DNA of 64,000 bases from assembly GCF_020379485.1 (NCBI RefSeq), contig NC_063452.1, positions 13,309,065-13,373,064 of the forward strand, in the 5' to 3' direction. Positions 22,927 through 33,393 of the stretch are shown piece after piece. Below the pieces are notes generated by a model. It made no database searches and had not been told where the DNA came from. It saw nothing but the letters and a program-made list of their open reading frames with translations. How positions within the stretch are numbered: position 1 is the stretch's first letter; each line of letters begins with the position of its first letter. Origin of the DNA: Brassica napus. Its lineage: Eukaryota > Streptophyta > Magnoliopsida > Brassicales > Brassicaceae. Both the position numbers and the translations under genes were made by a program.

Positions 22927-25900
22927 GCCTCAAATTGCATGGTAGAATGAAGAGAGATATGGAGTGAAATGGAGACCATTTCAAATTATGTAGCAGGTGA
23001 CACAAATGCGTGGATTATTCAAGGTGACTTCAACGTTGCTCTATCCTCTCTAGAGCATTCTCGTCTTGTGGATTCTGCTGCGGACAGAAGCGCTATTAGG
23101 GATTTTCAAAATGTGGTCCGTAGCTGCGACATGGTGGATATTGCACAAGTTGGTCCCTCTTTTACCTGGACAAACAGTCAGGATGGCAATCCCATCAGCA
23201 AGAAATTGGATCGAGTTATGAGCAACAGCTATTGGATTGGTCAATACTCGAACTCTTATGTCACCTTTGAATCGGGAGGGGTATCTGATCACATGAGAAT
23301 GCACATTCAGCTTCGAGAGGCACCTCAGGGAAATCCTAAGCCGTTTAAGTTTTCCCATCACACGGCATCTCATCCACGGTTCCTGGAAGTAGTGGGCAGG
23401 ATCTGGAGTGAAACGGCTCCTCTCTATCCTTCGCGCTCTGCTCTGAAGTTATTTCAAGATAAGCTGAAAGCTCTTAAATATGAATTGTGTGGTCTCAACC
23501 GGGATATGTTTGGAGATCTTCCAAGGAAAGTAAAGCACGCTTACAATGACCTCTGTGCCAAGCAAACTGAAGCTATGCGGAACCCTCAGACATCCACCTT
23601 TGAAGCAGCTTCTGATGCATGGGAGTACTGGCATCATATCTCAGGCATCGAGGAGCAGTTTTATTATCAGAAGTCAAGGGTACAGTGGTTGGGTTTAGGA
23701 GATCGAAATTCTCGTTTTTTTCATAAGGTTACACAGAGCCGTAATGCGAGAAACACCATCAGGCGCATAGTGACAGCGGGTGGAAAAATACTTACGTCAC
23801 CCATGGACATCAAGGCTGAGGCCGCCTCTCATTTCGAGAGCTTCCTCAACGGTTCACAACAGGGAGGATCAGAATTAGCGCAGGAGGAAATTGCTGATCT
23901 GGTAGACTTTAGGTGCTCCAATGAGGCAAAAACCATGCTTATGCAGCCGGTGGAGGTATCAGAGATTACAGAAACCCTATTCTCCATGCCAGCAAACAAA
24001 GCTCCGGGGCCTGATGGTTTTCCAATGGAGTTCTATAAAGCTGCTTGGCCTGTGATAGGGAAGGATTTTATCACAGCTATTCAGTCTTTTTTCATGTTCG
24101 GTTTCATGCCCCACAGTGTTAATGCCACCCTGATGTCCCTGATACCTAAAACTACTGATGCGGTGAAGATGACAGATTTCAGACCGATAGTCTGCTATAA
24201 TGTTATCTACAAGGATGTTTCGAAGATTCTTGCAAAGCGCCTTAAAGCTACACTGCCTGAAGCCATTGAACTGAACCAATGTGCTTTCGTTGAGGGCAGG
24301 TTGTTGCTTGAAAACGTGTTGTTAGCTACAGAGCTCGTAAAGGATTACCATAAGCCTTCAGTCTCTTCCAGAGCAGCCATTAAGCTGGATATCGCCAAAG
24401 CGTTTGATACAGTCAGCTGGTCTTTCATCGAGAACACCCTTCGAGCTATGAACTATCCTGATATGTTTGTCACTTGGATCATGAGATGTATCAGCACAGC
24501 GGCTTTCTCGGTATCAGTCAATGGAGGGTTAGCGGGTTTCTTCACCAGTAGTAGAGGTATAAGGCAGGGCTGCTCACTGTCCCCTTACCTTTATGTTATT
24601 GTCAGTAACGTTCTATCAAAGCTCTTAAACAAAGCGGTAATAGAAGGGAGTATAGGGTACCACCCACATTTTGAGGCCGAGACCTTGTCTCATTTGAGTT
24701 TTGCTGATGACATCGTTGTCTTTACGGACGGGACTCCAGGTTCGCTTCAGGGAACTCTTCAGGACTTTGACAAGTTTGCTGTAATGTCAGGATTGAGGAT
24801 AAATATTTCGAAGTCAACGGTGTTTGCTGCTGGTAGAGGGAAACAAGCTCTGGAGGATGCAGCAGCCGCTGTGGGTCTCTCAGTCTCTAACCTCCCCATT
24901 AAGTACCTCGGTTTACCCCTTTCCACCAAAATAATGACCAGGAGCGACTATGAACCACTTATCACTAAGATCAGGAGCCGTTTTCTCTCTTGGACGAGCA
25001 AGGTTCTCTCATACGCAGGGCGTCTGCAGCTTATTAAATCGGCCATTGCTAGTATCACCAACTTTTGGTGTGCAGCTTTTTGTCTTCCACAAAACTGCAT
25101 CGAAGAAATTGAAAGTATGTGCCCAGCGTTCCTTTGGAGTGGTTCACCTAACATTACCTCAAAAGCTAAGATTTGTTGGGAGGAGGTTTGCTGCCCTTAT
25201 GATGAGGGAGGTTTAGGCATTCGCCGTATCTCTGAAGTCTGTGAGGTCTTCCAGCTAAAATTAATATGGCGGCTATTTTCTCAATTGTCGTCGCTCTGGG
25301 TTAAGTGGGTAAGGAGATTTTTGCTTCGTGGATACACGTTTTGGGACGTCAAAGACATTGGATTGGGGTCATGGGTGTGGCACAAGTTATTGCGTATTTG
25401 TTCTATGGCAAAGAGGTTTCTAAGATATGAAGTGAATGATGGGAACACTGCTCGGTTTTGGACTGATATATGGCATCCGAGAGGTCGTCTGATTGAGGTT
25501 GCTGGAGAGGTCAATACGCAAAGGCTGGGCATTATAAGGGAGGCTCGTATCAGTGAGGTATTTCGTGAGGGCCTATGGCACTTTCGCAGATGCAGGGACC
25601 CGCAGCTCCTCTCCTTGATTGTCGACATTGAGGCTTTTAAGGTTTGCGAAACAGACGGTAGAGATGCAGTTTTATGGAAGAGTAAGGATGGTAATTATGG
25701 TCTCAAGTTTGTTGCTTCTAAAACCTGGCACCAGATTCGACAGTCTAAGGAGAAGGTGAATTGGAGTAAGTTGGTCTGGTTCTCGCAAGGGATTCCTCGA
25801 TATGCTTTCATCACCTGGCTAGCCATCCGCGATAGGCTTTCTACAGGTAGACGTACAAGCAGTTGGGGGCAGCCGCAGAGCTGCATATTTTGTATGGAAC

Positions 25901-26415
25901 CAGATGAGACTAGAGATCACATATATTTCGCTTGCCCCTATACGTTCATGGTTTGGTTGAAAGTAACAGGGAATCTTTTTGGCTTGGAACCTGATCCTGA
26001 TTGGGACATAACGATGACGCGTCTACGCACTGGTTCGTACGATCGACTCACTTTTATCCTTCTTAGACTGGTTTTTCAAGTGTCTGTTTACCTAATATGG
26101 TGTGAGCGTAATGAAAGAAAGCACAACACCAGCTACAAGTCTGTGGATCAGCTAGCTAAGGTGATCGACAAAACCGTAAGGAATCGTATCACTTCCCTCA
26201 AGTATGCCTGCAACCCGCGATTGCGGGGCTTGATGATTCGATGGTTTGAAGCACATGACACTACAACTTAGTCTGCGTAGTTTCAATTTCCTTTTTAAAG
26301 GTTCTAGTTTCATATTTGAGTTTCCTTTTTAAGTTTACTCTTTTGAACTCAATATAGCTGTACATATATTCTTTTTAAAGTGATCAATAAATTTAACATT
26401 TCATCAAAAAAAAAA
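22927..26415 (+). mobile_element. Young 5'-truncated LINE (L1-type) retrotransposon
   Basis: Flanked by a perfect 15-bp target duplication AAAGCATTTGAATAT (22912-22926 and 26416-26430). The right copy directly follows a poly(A) tail (from 26406). The element starts inside the endonuclease domain of ORF2, so the 5' part including ORF1 was never copied. The 3' UTR is about 130 bp. The unbroken ORF2 and perfect target duplication point to a recent insertion. Confidence 0.95.
22969..26271 (+). CDS. LINE ORF2: C-terminal endonuclease, reverse transcriptase, zinc-binding domain
   Basis: 1100 codons with no stop. Residues 1 to about 115 are the C-terminal part of an APE-type endonuclease (IIQGDFNVALSS, ending SDHMRMHIQL). 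The reverse transcriptase spans about 330-600, with NKAPGPDGFPMEFYK near 343, KLDIAKAFDTVSW near 470, GIRQGCSLSPYLY near 530 and the catalytic FADD at 578-581. A zf-RVT-like C-terminal domain lies at about 900-1000 (CIFC..DHIYFACPY). In a full LINE this protein nicks target DNA and primes reverse transcription there. The first ATG is not a native start. A TGA just upstream in the same frame looks like a decayed CGA codon. Endonuclease function should be lost through truncation, but the RT itself looks intact. Confidence 0.92.
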   Translation: METISNYVAGDTNAWIIQGDFNVALSSLEHSRLVDSAADRSAIRDFQNVVRSCDMVDIAQVGPSFTWTNSQDGNPISKKLDRVMSNSYWIGQYSNSYVTFESGGVSDHMRMHIQLREAPQGNPKPFKFSHHTASHPRFLEVVGRIWSETAPLYPSRSALKLFQDKLKALKYELCGLNRDMFGDLPRKVKHAYNDLCAKQTEAMRNPQTSTFEAASDAWEYWHHISGIEEQFYYQKSRVQWLGLGDRNSRFFHKVTQSRNARNTIRRIVTAGGKILTSPMDIKAEAASHFESFLNGSQQGGSELAQEEIADLVDFRCSNEAKTMLMQPVEVSEITETLFSMPANKAPGPDGFPMEFYKAAWPVIGKDFITAIQSFFMFGFMPHSVNATLMSLIPKTTDAVKMTDFRPIVCYNVIYKDVSKILAKRLKATLPEAIELNQCAFVEGRLLLENVLLATELVKDYHKPSVSSRAAIKLDIAKAFDTVSWSFIENTLRAMNYPDMFVTWIMRCISTAAFSVSVNGGLAGFFTSSRGIRQGCSLSPYLYVIVSNVLSKLLNKAVIEGSIGYHPHFEAETLSHLSFADDIVVFTDGTPGSLQGTLQDFDKFAVMSGLRINISKSTVFAAGRGKQALEDAAAAVGLSVSNLPIKYLGLPLSTKIMTRSDYEPLITKIRSRFLSWTSKVLSYAGRLQLIKSAIASITNFWCAAFCLPQNCIEEIESMCPAFLWSGSPNITSKAKICWEEVCCPYDEGGLGIRRISEVCEVFQLKLIWRLFSQLSSLWVKWVRRFLLRGYTFWDVKDIGLGSWVWHKLLRICSMAKRFLRYEVNDGNTARFWTDIWHPRGRLIEVAGEVNTQRLGIIREARISEVFREGLWHFRRCRDPQLLSLIVDIEAFKVCETDGRDAVLWKSKDGNYGLKFVASKTWHQIRQSKEKVNWSKLVWFSQGIPRYAFITWLAIRDRLSTGRRTSSWGQPQSCIFCMEPDETRDHIYFACPYTFMVWLKVTGNLFGLEPDPDWDITMTRLRTGSYDRLTFILLRLVFQVSVYLIWCERNERKHNTSYKSVDQLAKVIDKTVRNRITSLKYACNPRLRGLMIRWFEAHDTTT

Positions 26416-26430
26416 AAAGCATTTGAATAT

Positions 26431-27425
26431 TGTCTCAATGTAGAAGATAAACTTTTTGGTAAGAGAATAACTATGTATATAAATTTGGGATGCCTTCTTC
26501 TGAAGTCATTGACATACAAACTTAATTCAGAATTGGGTTGACTGAGTGTTACTGTTTAAAGGCTACATGCCTAAGTAACCATATAGTTATATCTGTTCTA
26601 TTAAACAGTACTATTAGTTTGGTGTTATTTGTTAAGTGGGTGTAGGAGCATTAAGTGTGTCTACCAGCCCTGACATTAAAGGTAGGAAGATATTTTCTTT
26701 ATCTCACATTTCTTAATTTTCAGCTAATTGTTAAGTTCAAGTTGTTGAATCACTTATTACGTCTGAAATCATTGTGTAGACAAAAAAAAACGATGTGTTT
26801 TTTGTTAAAGAGAGAAATGGAAGTTCGTTTTACATTTTATAAACATATTCACAAAGTGTAGTTTCATAAAGCATGTTATCACAGATTTTTTTTTCATAAC
26901 CTTACGTCAAGAAAATCAGTTTTAAAGCACATATTGTGGAACCAAGCATAATAGCAGTTTTCTAATTAGTTTTATTTGAGTCTGGTTTGGAATTAAGAAA
27001 CCTAATGGTATGAACATAATATCAGTTTTCTTGTTGGACGGCAAACGAAAAGTCAATATATCATTCTCCAAGAAATAAGAAAATTACTTGCACATACATA
27101 TATAAGTGATTTAAATTTTCTTGGTGAAACATTGACTTATTAAGAAACCGAGTATTTGTTTTTATAAAAAGCGACCATTATATTCTCTTTTTATTGTGAA
27201 ATTTAAAATAAACACAAACAAACATTTTTACCAAATTGAATCGTACCTGTAATATGATATTAATGAGTAATGACGAACGTTCTTGAAATGTGTTGACTAT
27301 CAACTGGGAAATATTAAAGATTTTTCTTTTGACCAGGAAAATCCAAAGAAACGCAATTATTTTCGCATGTTCTTTTATTTCCATCCCATTGGCCATCACT
27401 TGGAGAAACGGGATAAAATATTAAT
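26431..27425. other. AT-rich intergenic DNA, no gene seen
   Basis: Only short low-complexity frames. It lies between the LINE and the Mutator-like element. Confidence 0.55.
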
Positions 27426-29492
27426 TTGATTGAAGGGGAATTTGCCAAATATAACTCAAAATTTGACTTTGATCGCAAAAGTATACCCAAACTTGAATCA
27501 AATGCAAAAGTAATCTAAAAACTTTGTAAAATTACAGTCAGCCTTTTGTGACCAAACAAAAAAAACATAATTCATTTTTACGAATATAGTCCTAGAAAAT
27601 CTTCTGAGTCTTCTGAGATATTGTATGGAAGTCTTCTGGTATAGTTGATTTTAAAAACAATTTATAAAAAATTTTAAAAATATTTTGACAAGTAAAAAAT
27701 TAAAATCATGTAATTATAAACAGTTTTAAGTGATATAAATTAAGATATAATAAAATTGAATAGTTTTCAACATAGATGAGTGAAAGTGGTTAATGATGAT
27801 ATCATTTGACTTAGGATTTGACAATATATGTTGTAATATTGTATGTATTTTTAGGATTAGATTTTGGAAAATTTAAATGTTTTTTTGAAAAATTAAAATT
27901 TTACATATATGTGTTTATTTTTGTGTATAGTAAACACTTTTTAAGTTTAATTTGATTTTACGAAGTGTTTAGTTAGTTAATTTAGTTTGAGGTCTAGACG
28001 ACTAACATGTAAGTCGTTTGGCGATTAGAAGACTTTTCTGAAAGTCTTCTAACTCCCACTAAAAATATTTTAGTTTCCCGCTATAAATATTGAAATCTTT
28101 AGGAATTCTTCTATTAGAAGATTTACTTGAAAGTCTTCTGAATCGAAAATATTTAATCTTATTGGAATTTTTGTCTCCATATGTAAAGAAAAATTTACAT
28201 ATTCTCTCCCCTCCTCTCAAACGGCTGCAACAAAAATGTTATGTTCCTCGTTCTAAAACTCTCCAACCTCTCTATAATCTTTTTGAACTTATAAACACCA
28301 AACTTTATATCAATTTTTTTTTTGTCTCATGTCTTTCTCGCTAGTTTATCTTGTTTTGCAGATTTTTCATCACATGGTTTTCATCTTCCACTAATTTAAA
28401 GGTAGATCGATTAATTTTAGATATGTATTTTTGTGTGTTCTATAAATGTAGATCTATCTAATCTTCTACTCATTTTCTCTGTTTTTAAGCCATTTGAACG
28501 TTTTTCGATATGTAGATTTTTTAGATCTAGGTTTGATATACATGTTTTTCAGATCTAGAGCAAACTTCGGAAGACTTATGAGAAGTCTTCTAAAATACAA
28601 TGCGCTAGAAGACTTCCAAGAAGTCGTCCAAGTCTTCCAAAGTCTTCTAAAATATAATGTACTGGAAGTCTTCTGACGTAGTCTTCTTCCATATCAAGTG
28701 GAGTCCAAGCTTGTCTTTGTAAAAGATTGATCTATAATAGTTTTGTTTGTGGTATGCTTTGTGATTTGCATATGTACTCCTTTAGCTGTGATTTTTTTTT
28801 TGTAAGTTTGAAGATATATTAATTAAAATATTTGGTAAATATGTTCATATTCCAGAATATTATTTTGCCAAAATTACTTGACATAATTGAAGTTATTGAT
28901 ACAACTTCAATATCAAAGCTCAATAACAAAAAAAATTAATCAAATTTACTACAAATTTATAACTAAGGGAGAAAAATTCTCAAGAATACTTAGTCAAATT
29001 CACAAAAGATAAACCTTTACATAAGTTCAAAGATAGAGCACTTTCATTAGAAGTCTTCTGAGAAGTCTTCACGGAAGACTTAAATTTAAAGTGGGAAATT
29101 GAAATATAAGTGGCAAATTTAAGCGAAAAATTAAAATTTTAGCAGGAAACTCAAAATTTTAAGTGAAAATTGAAATTTCAAATTTCTTGAAAGTTAAAAA
29201 GTATATCTTATGATCTAAGAAGACACATTAAACCATGCTACTTGATATTCTTGAAGTTATTTAAAATTTTTGAAAATTAAATAAACATATCTTAAATTTA
29301 CTTAACAAATTTACAAAAACTAACGTAGAAGACTTTAATACATATGAACGTCGGTAAACTCATAATAAAAACCAATTAAGTTATGAATTTCATTCAGGAG
29401 TTCAAATATTGACTAATATACATGAATTAACAAAAAAAATTAAAAAGTCTTTATAGGTTTAGAGAAAACAAAAGTTTATTAAACATTGACGC

Positions 29493-30225
29493 ACACGACT
29501 TCCACGGAGGTCGTCTGGTAAACTTCTAGGAAGTCGTCCATTTGTGTTAGTTTTGCAATTTATTTTTAACCTAGACGAATTACATGGAAGTCGTCCATCT
29601 TGTTTGTTAAAAAAATATTTGAGACGACTTTCATGTATGTCGTCTAGGATAAACGAGTTAGTTTTGCAATTGACCGGATTGTGTCAGAAATTTGACTTTT
29701 TCTGGACGACTTACACATAAGTCGTCCAGTAGATAATTAAAAAATCAATATTTTGTTATACCTAGACGACTTCCATATAAGTTGTCTCAGGTTAGTCTTG
29801 CAATTGAAAAAAAAATATTTTTTTCTAGACGACTTACACGGAAGTCATCTGTCCGACGACTTACATGGAAGTCGTCCAAGATAAGCAAGGTTTGACCAAA
29901 ACCTCGGAATAAAATCATGGACGACTTCTATGTAATTCGTCTAGATATAACAATATATTGATTTTTTTTAATTTTCTACTGGACGAGGAAAAGTCAAATT
30001 TCTGACACAATCCGGTCAAATGCAAAACTAACCCGTTTACCCTAGACGACTTACATGGAAGCCATCTCGATTTTTTTTTTAACAAACAAAGATGGATGAC
30101 TTCCATGTAAGTCGTCTCTAAAAACACATTTAAAAATCAATTGCAAAACTAACCTCTGCATTGATCAGAAGACTTCCATGTAAGTCGTCTACAACCAGAT
30201 GGCTTACCCGGAAGTCGTCTGGGCG
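29493..30225. repeat. Array of about 12 GACGACTT..AAGTCGTC palindromes
   Basis: Palindromic units occur near 29495, 29573, 29631, 29703, 29762, 29826, 29855, 29920, 30043, 30093, 30169 and 30200, irregularly spaced 30-80 bp apart. Most have the half-site GACGACTT, a 3-6 base centre such as CCATGT, then AAGTCGTC. Variation between units is mostly single bases. Confidence 0.85.
29573..30119. repeat. Long imperfect inverted repeat (foldback) in the MULE
   Basis: The arm from about 29573 to 29790 reappears in reverse complement at about 29920-30119. Matching landmarks are CCGGATTGTGTCAGAAATTT against AAATTTCTGACACAATCCGG, and TTTGTTAAAAAAA against TTTTTTTAACAAA. A transcript would fold into a hairpin with arms of about 200 bp and a loop of about 130 bp. 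Confidence 0.8.
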
Positions 30226-30911
30226 AACAGATCTGGAGGCAAAAAAACTGATTTCATAGTTTCAGCCAGTGAGATAACTTGTTTAGCACACATAAGTCTT
30301 CTCCAAGAACCCAGAATCTCAAACAAAAGCGACCCACCAAGAATCGTAAGCTTCAATGGCTCTATGAACCATAAAAAAAAAAATCAAAATCTTGGGTTTT
30401 TTGGATGAATATGGACAGAAAGTGAAAGGGATGTTGTTTTTAATTCATAGGAATTGAGAAAGAAGAAGTGTAAATTGATTTGGGGTGCATTAAGAGCTTT
30501 AAATTGGTTGTTCATGGTGGTCGGTGTATTGATGGCAATGACAATCTTGTGTATACACGAAGATGATGAGGTTGAAAGAGTAAAAATATCATTTTCGAAA
30601 AGAAAAAAAATTAATGGTATTTTCGTGAATAATCCGAACTTGTGGAGTGAATAGCGCAAAGGAAATGTCCAAAAAAACATAGGTTAATTTTGTGGTTGAA
30701 TTTGAGTTTTGAGTCAATTTTGCAAAAAAAAATCCTTGATTGAATTCATTTCTATAACTGATATTCCTTATAAATATGTAGTTATGTAACTTTTAAATAT
30801 CACTAAAATAAAAATTTATTCATAAATGTAGAATAACTATATTTAAATATCCATAAAATATGTTCTAAAATATTTGTATAAATAAGCTTGAGATAATCTT
30901 ATATGATATTT

Positions 30912-31774
30912 TAATTAATTTTAGAGTGGATCTAGATCAAATTTTCAAATATTAGCAACCCGGATAATAATAATAATTTTTGAATTTAAAAAAGTGTGGA
31001 TCCAAATCTAAGTACCATAAATTTTCAAAACATCAGATTCGTTTTCATATTTAATTGATGTATTTAATTTTAAATCTTATTAAATTAACTATTTTAAAGC
31101 AAAACATCCATCACTAGGTCTGGGAAGGATCGGGTAACCGGACAATTTTAAGGTATCCGGATCCGGATTCTTATCCGGAGGATCCATAATTTTACTATCC
31201 TTATCCGGATCCGGGTGTCGGATATCCTTCTAAAAATTGTAATATCCAGTGGATATCCAGATCCAGATTTGGATTCTTAAAATAAATAAAAAATAATATT
31301 AATATATATAAAATATGAAAAATAATTTTAAAATAAAAAATATATAATGTTTTTAATTATTTCTATGTATAATATTACAAAATTTACATAAAATTTATAT
31401 ATACTATTATAAAAATGAAAATATATTAAATAAAATTAATTTTTATATATAGATATTACTATATTTGAAATATTTATTAATAAAACTTACGGATCCGGAT
31501 ATCCAAACTAAAAAAATTAAGATATCCGACTCAGGCTTTGACGGATCCAACATTTTACTATCCGGATCCGGATTCGAACCCTCCGGATATCTTGATTTTC
31601 GGATCGGATCCGGATCGAATCTCGGATCGGATCCGGATCGAATCTCGGATCGAATCCGGATCTCGGATAAAAGTTCCAGGCCTATCCAGCCGTAAGTAGT
31701 TTAAAACAGGAAGGAAGAAGGATCGAAACAGAAAAAAGTACTACAAGTTCACTGTTTCAACTTTTAAGTAATAC
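30912..31774 (+). repeat. Dispersed repeat copy A, interrupted by a hAT-type MITE
   Basis: Sequence from TTTTAGAGTGGATCTAGATC to about 31106, resuming after the MITE at about 31693 and ending AAGTAAT near 31771, matches 35187-35469 in order and orientation. It is non-coding. The second copy lacks the MITE and so serves as a paralogous empty site. Confidence 0.8.
31115..31684. mobile_element. hAT-type MITE rich in GGATCCGGAT words
   Basis: 570 bp. The ends are a short inverted repeat (TAGGTCTGGGAA at left; TAGGCCTGGAAC as the reverse complement of the right end). Subterminal blocks of GGATCCGGAT-type words on both sides face each other around an AT-rich core. Flanking octamers TCCATCAC and TCCAGCCG match at 5 of 8 bases, a decayed 8-bp target duplication. 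It has no coding capacity. It sits inside dispersed repeat copy A. Confidence 0.65.
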
Positions 31775-32105
31775 TAGATCTTGATCCGTAAATCCGCGGA
31801 GATAATTTCATGTATATTAAATTATTTACTGTTTATATTTCAAAAATTTATAATTTATTTGTAAATATTTTGATATTATTCTCTAACTCTATAATAGATG
31901 TCATTCCATGTCATTTGACAAAAAGTAATAATCTAAAATTCTAAATATTAAAATAAACATGTCGAGAGGTGTGAATGAGTATATGATATTTGTAGATTTA
32001 GTTGAATATATATATATGGTTTCATTTTAGGAGTTTGGAACATATGATGCTAATTAATTAGATAAATTTTAATTTATTAAATTCCTTTTGTGATTTTGGC
32101 TAATA
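31773..32105 (-). mobile_element. Possible Helitron 3' terminus (minus orientation)
   Basis: On the minus strand the sequence ends ..GATCTAG followed by T, preceded by a GC-rich potential stem around CCGCGGATTTACGGATC. This is the pattern of Helitron 3' ends (short hairpin, then CTAG, then target T). The boundary coincides with the point where repeat copy A stops matching copy B. The matching 5' end was not located, so the extent is unknown. Confidence 0.35.
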
Positions 32106-33393
32106 TCTATATATATAAAAAAATGTTGGTCTCTCTCCTGTGAAGACACATCAGCGCCACGTCATTAAGTCGAGTGTTCTGGTCTCGACACGTGTCCGTC
32201 AACTCCAAAGTGCTGCGTTTCAATTAATGGGATAAGTTTAATTTGGGCTTGCTAAAAAACCAAGAAGTTTGACTTAGGATGGGTCATACAACAAGACTAT
32301 TATTTTTAAAGTTGGTCTGTACGAAAAGCATTATTTGACTTAGGTTATGACATGTTTCTTCTTCCTCCCGCTGAGAAAAAACCGCGGCGTTACTGTTCTC
32401 TATTAGATTTATTAAATATAATTAATGTTTTCATTAATATCACCGACCCACTCATCCAAGACGTCTCATTCCATACATCTCCTATCTCAAATTGTTGTGA
32501 ATTTACACCTATAAATAAGTGAGTTCAATTCAGTGAATATCTTCACTTTTTCCTTCTAAATCATTTCCTAGATTTCTGTAGTCATTTTTTGATTGTCGGC
32601 AACAGATTATTCTGTGTTGATAGCTGCTTGATTATGAAACAAATGTTGCTGTAGATTTGCTTGATAATCAGCTAGAGTCCGATTTCCAGTGATTTATTCC
32701 CACCAAATAACCAGTCTCCGATCTAATCGATGAATATTTCGAGAATCTGGAAATTTGGTTCTTATACGTCGGTTGAAGATTTTGATATCGGATTTTATGA
32801 CAGTTCCGGTATCGCCAAGGATAGATCTACCAGCACCGCCGTAAAACTCCATCCAACCACCGTCGCCGGAGAATCCTGAAGCCATTTTTATTCTCTCTCA
32901 AAAGCCGAGAAGAAAGAGAGATTAGATAACTTTAAGAAAACTGGAGATACTGGGACTCTGTTCTTAACTCTCTCATTAATTGGCGAGGTTCTTCAATTCG
33001 TAGACGTTTACTCCTCCTTAGCTGGCAATGCCATATCTAGACTCTGTTCTTAATTCTCTCATGTCTTGCGATTGATAGACTCTACTATCAGGAATAAAAT
33101 CTCAGGTCTTCGGGATTCTAATCCTAATCTCTCCTCTTAATTGATGCAAGTTTGGTACTTTACCTCTTGATGCTTCCTGGTTTGCCAATTTAGCAGATGA
33201 TTTCTTTCGTGCACTTCATCTCTCGAATCTTCGTCAATCTTCGACAAAACCAAAGTCTGCATGTATTTTCCAGAATTGACTTTTCCTCTACTTGATTGGG
33301 TTTTGATGGGCCTCTTCGTGATTCTATCCAATGGGCTACTAACATGGGCAACTGGTTTCGTTGATATAAAACTTCGGGCTATTATAATACTAG
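32106..33393 (+). mobile_element. Candidate non-autonomous Helitron
   Basis: It begins TCTATATATATAAAA after an A and ends TATAATACTAG, so it has TC..CTAG ends typical of plant Helitrons. No clear terminal hairpin is visible before CTAG, and the next base is G rather than the expected T, which weakens the call. The inside contains CACGTCATTAA and ACACGTGTCC words that I associate with Brassicaceae non-autonomous Helitrons. A short minus-strand frame (32694-32885) might be captured coding sequence. Confidence 0.4.
32694..32885 (-). other. Unrecognised small open frame, possibly a captured gene fragment
   Basis: 63 codons starting MASGFSGDGGWMEFYGGAG and ending RRLVIWWE. The start follows an A-rich leader, and the glycine-rich beginning is plausible protein. 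No domain is recognised. It lies inside a candidate Helitron, which often carries host gene pieces. It could equally be chance. Confidence 0.2.

Larger units (their letters stand above)
27435..30735. mobile_element. Non-autonomous Mutator-like element (MULE) filled with palindromes
   Basis: A perfect 9-bp duplication TTGATTGAA flanks it (27426-27434 and 30736-30744), the size produced by Mutator-type transposases. The ends are related inverted repeats: left GGGGAATTTGCCAAATATAAC, right (reverse complement) GGATTTTTTTTTGCAAAATT, then both run through ACTCAAAA. Inside, no transposase is seen. The body carries many copies of an imperfect palindrome of the form GACGACTT-N-AAGTCGTC on the right side and GAAGTCTTCT/AGAAGACTT forms on the left. 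The middle of the right half is also a long foldback. Confidence 0.75.

Noticed and set aside
25281..25628. Minus-strand frames opposite LINE ORF2
   Set aside because: Shadows of an uninterrupted coding region on the other strand.
29493..30225. Palindrome array in the MULE as a CRISPR-like or operator array of bacterial origin
   Set aside because: The 9-bp target duplication, inverted ends and plant context identify a Mutator-like transposon. Spacing is irregular and no cas-like gene exists.
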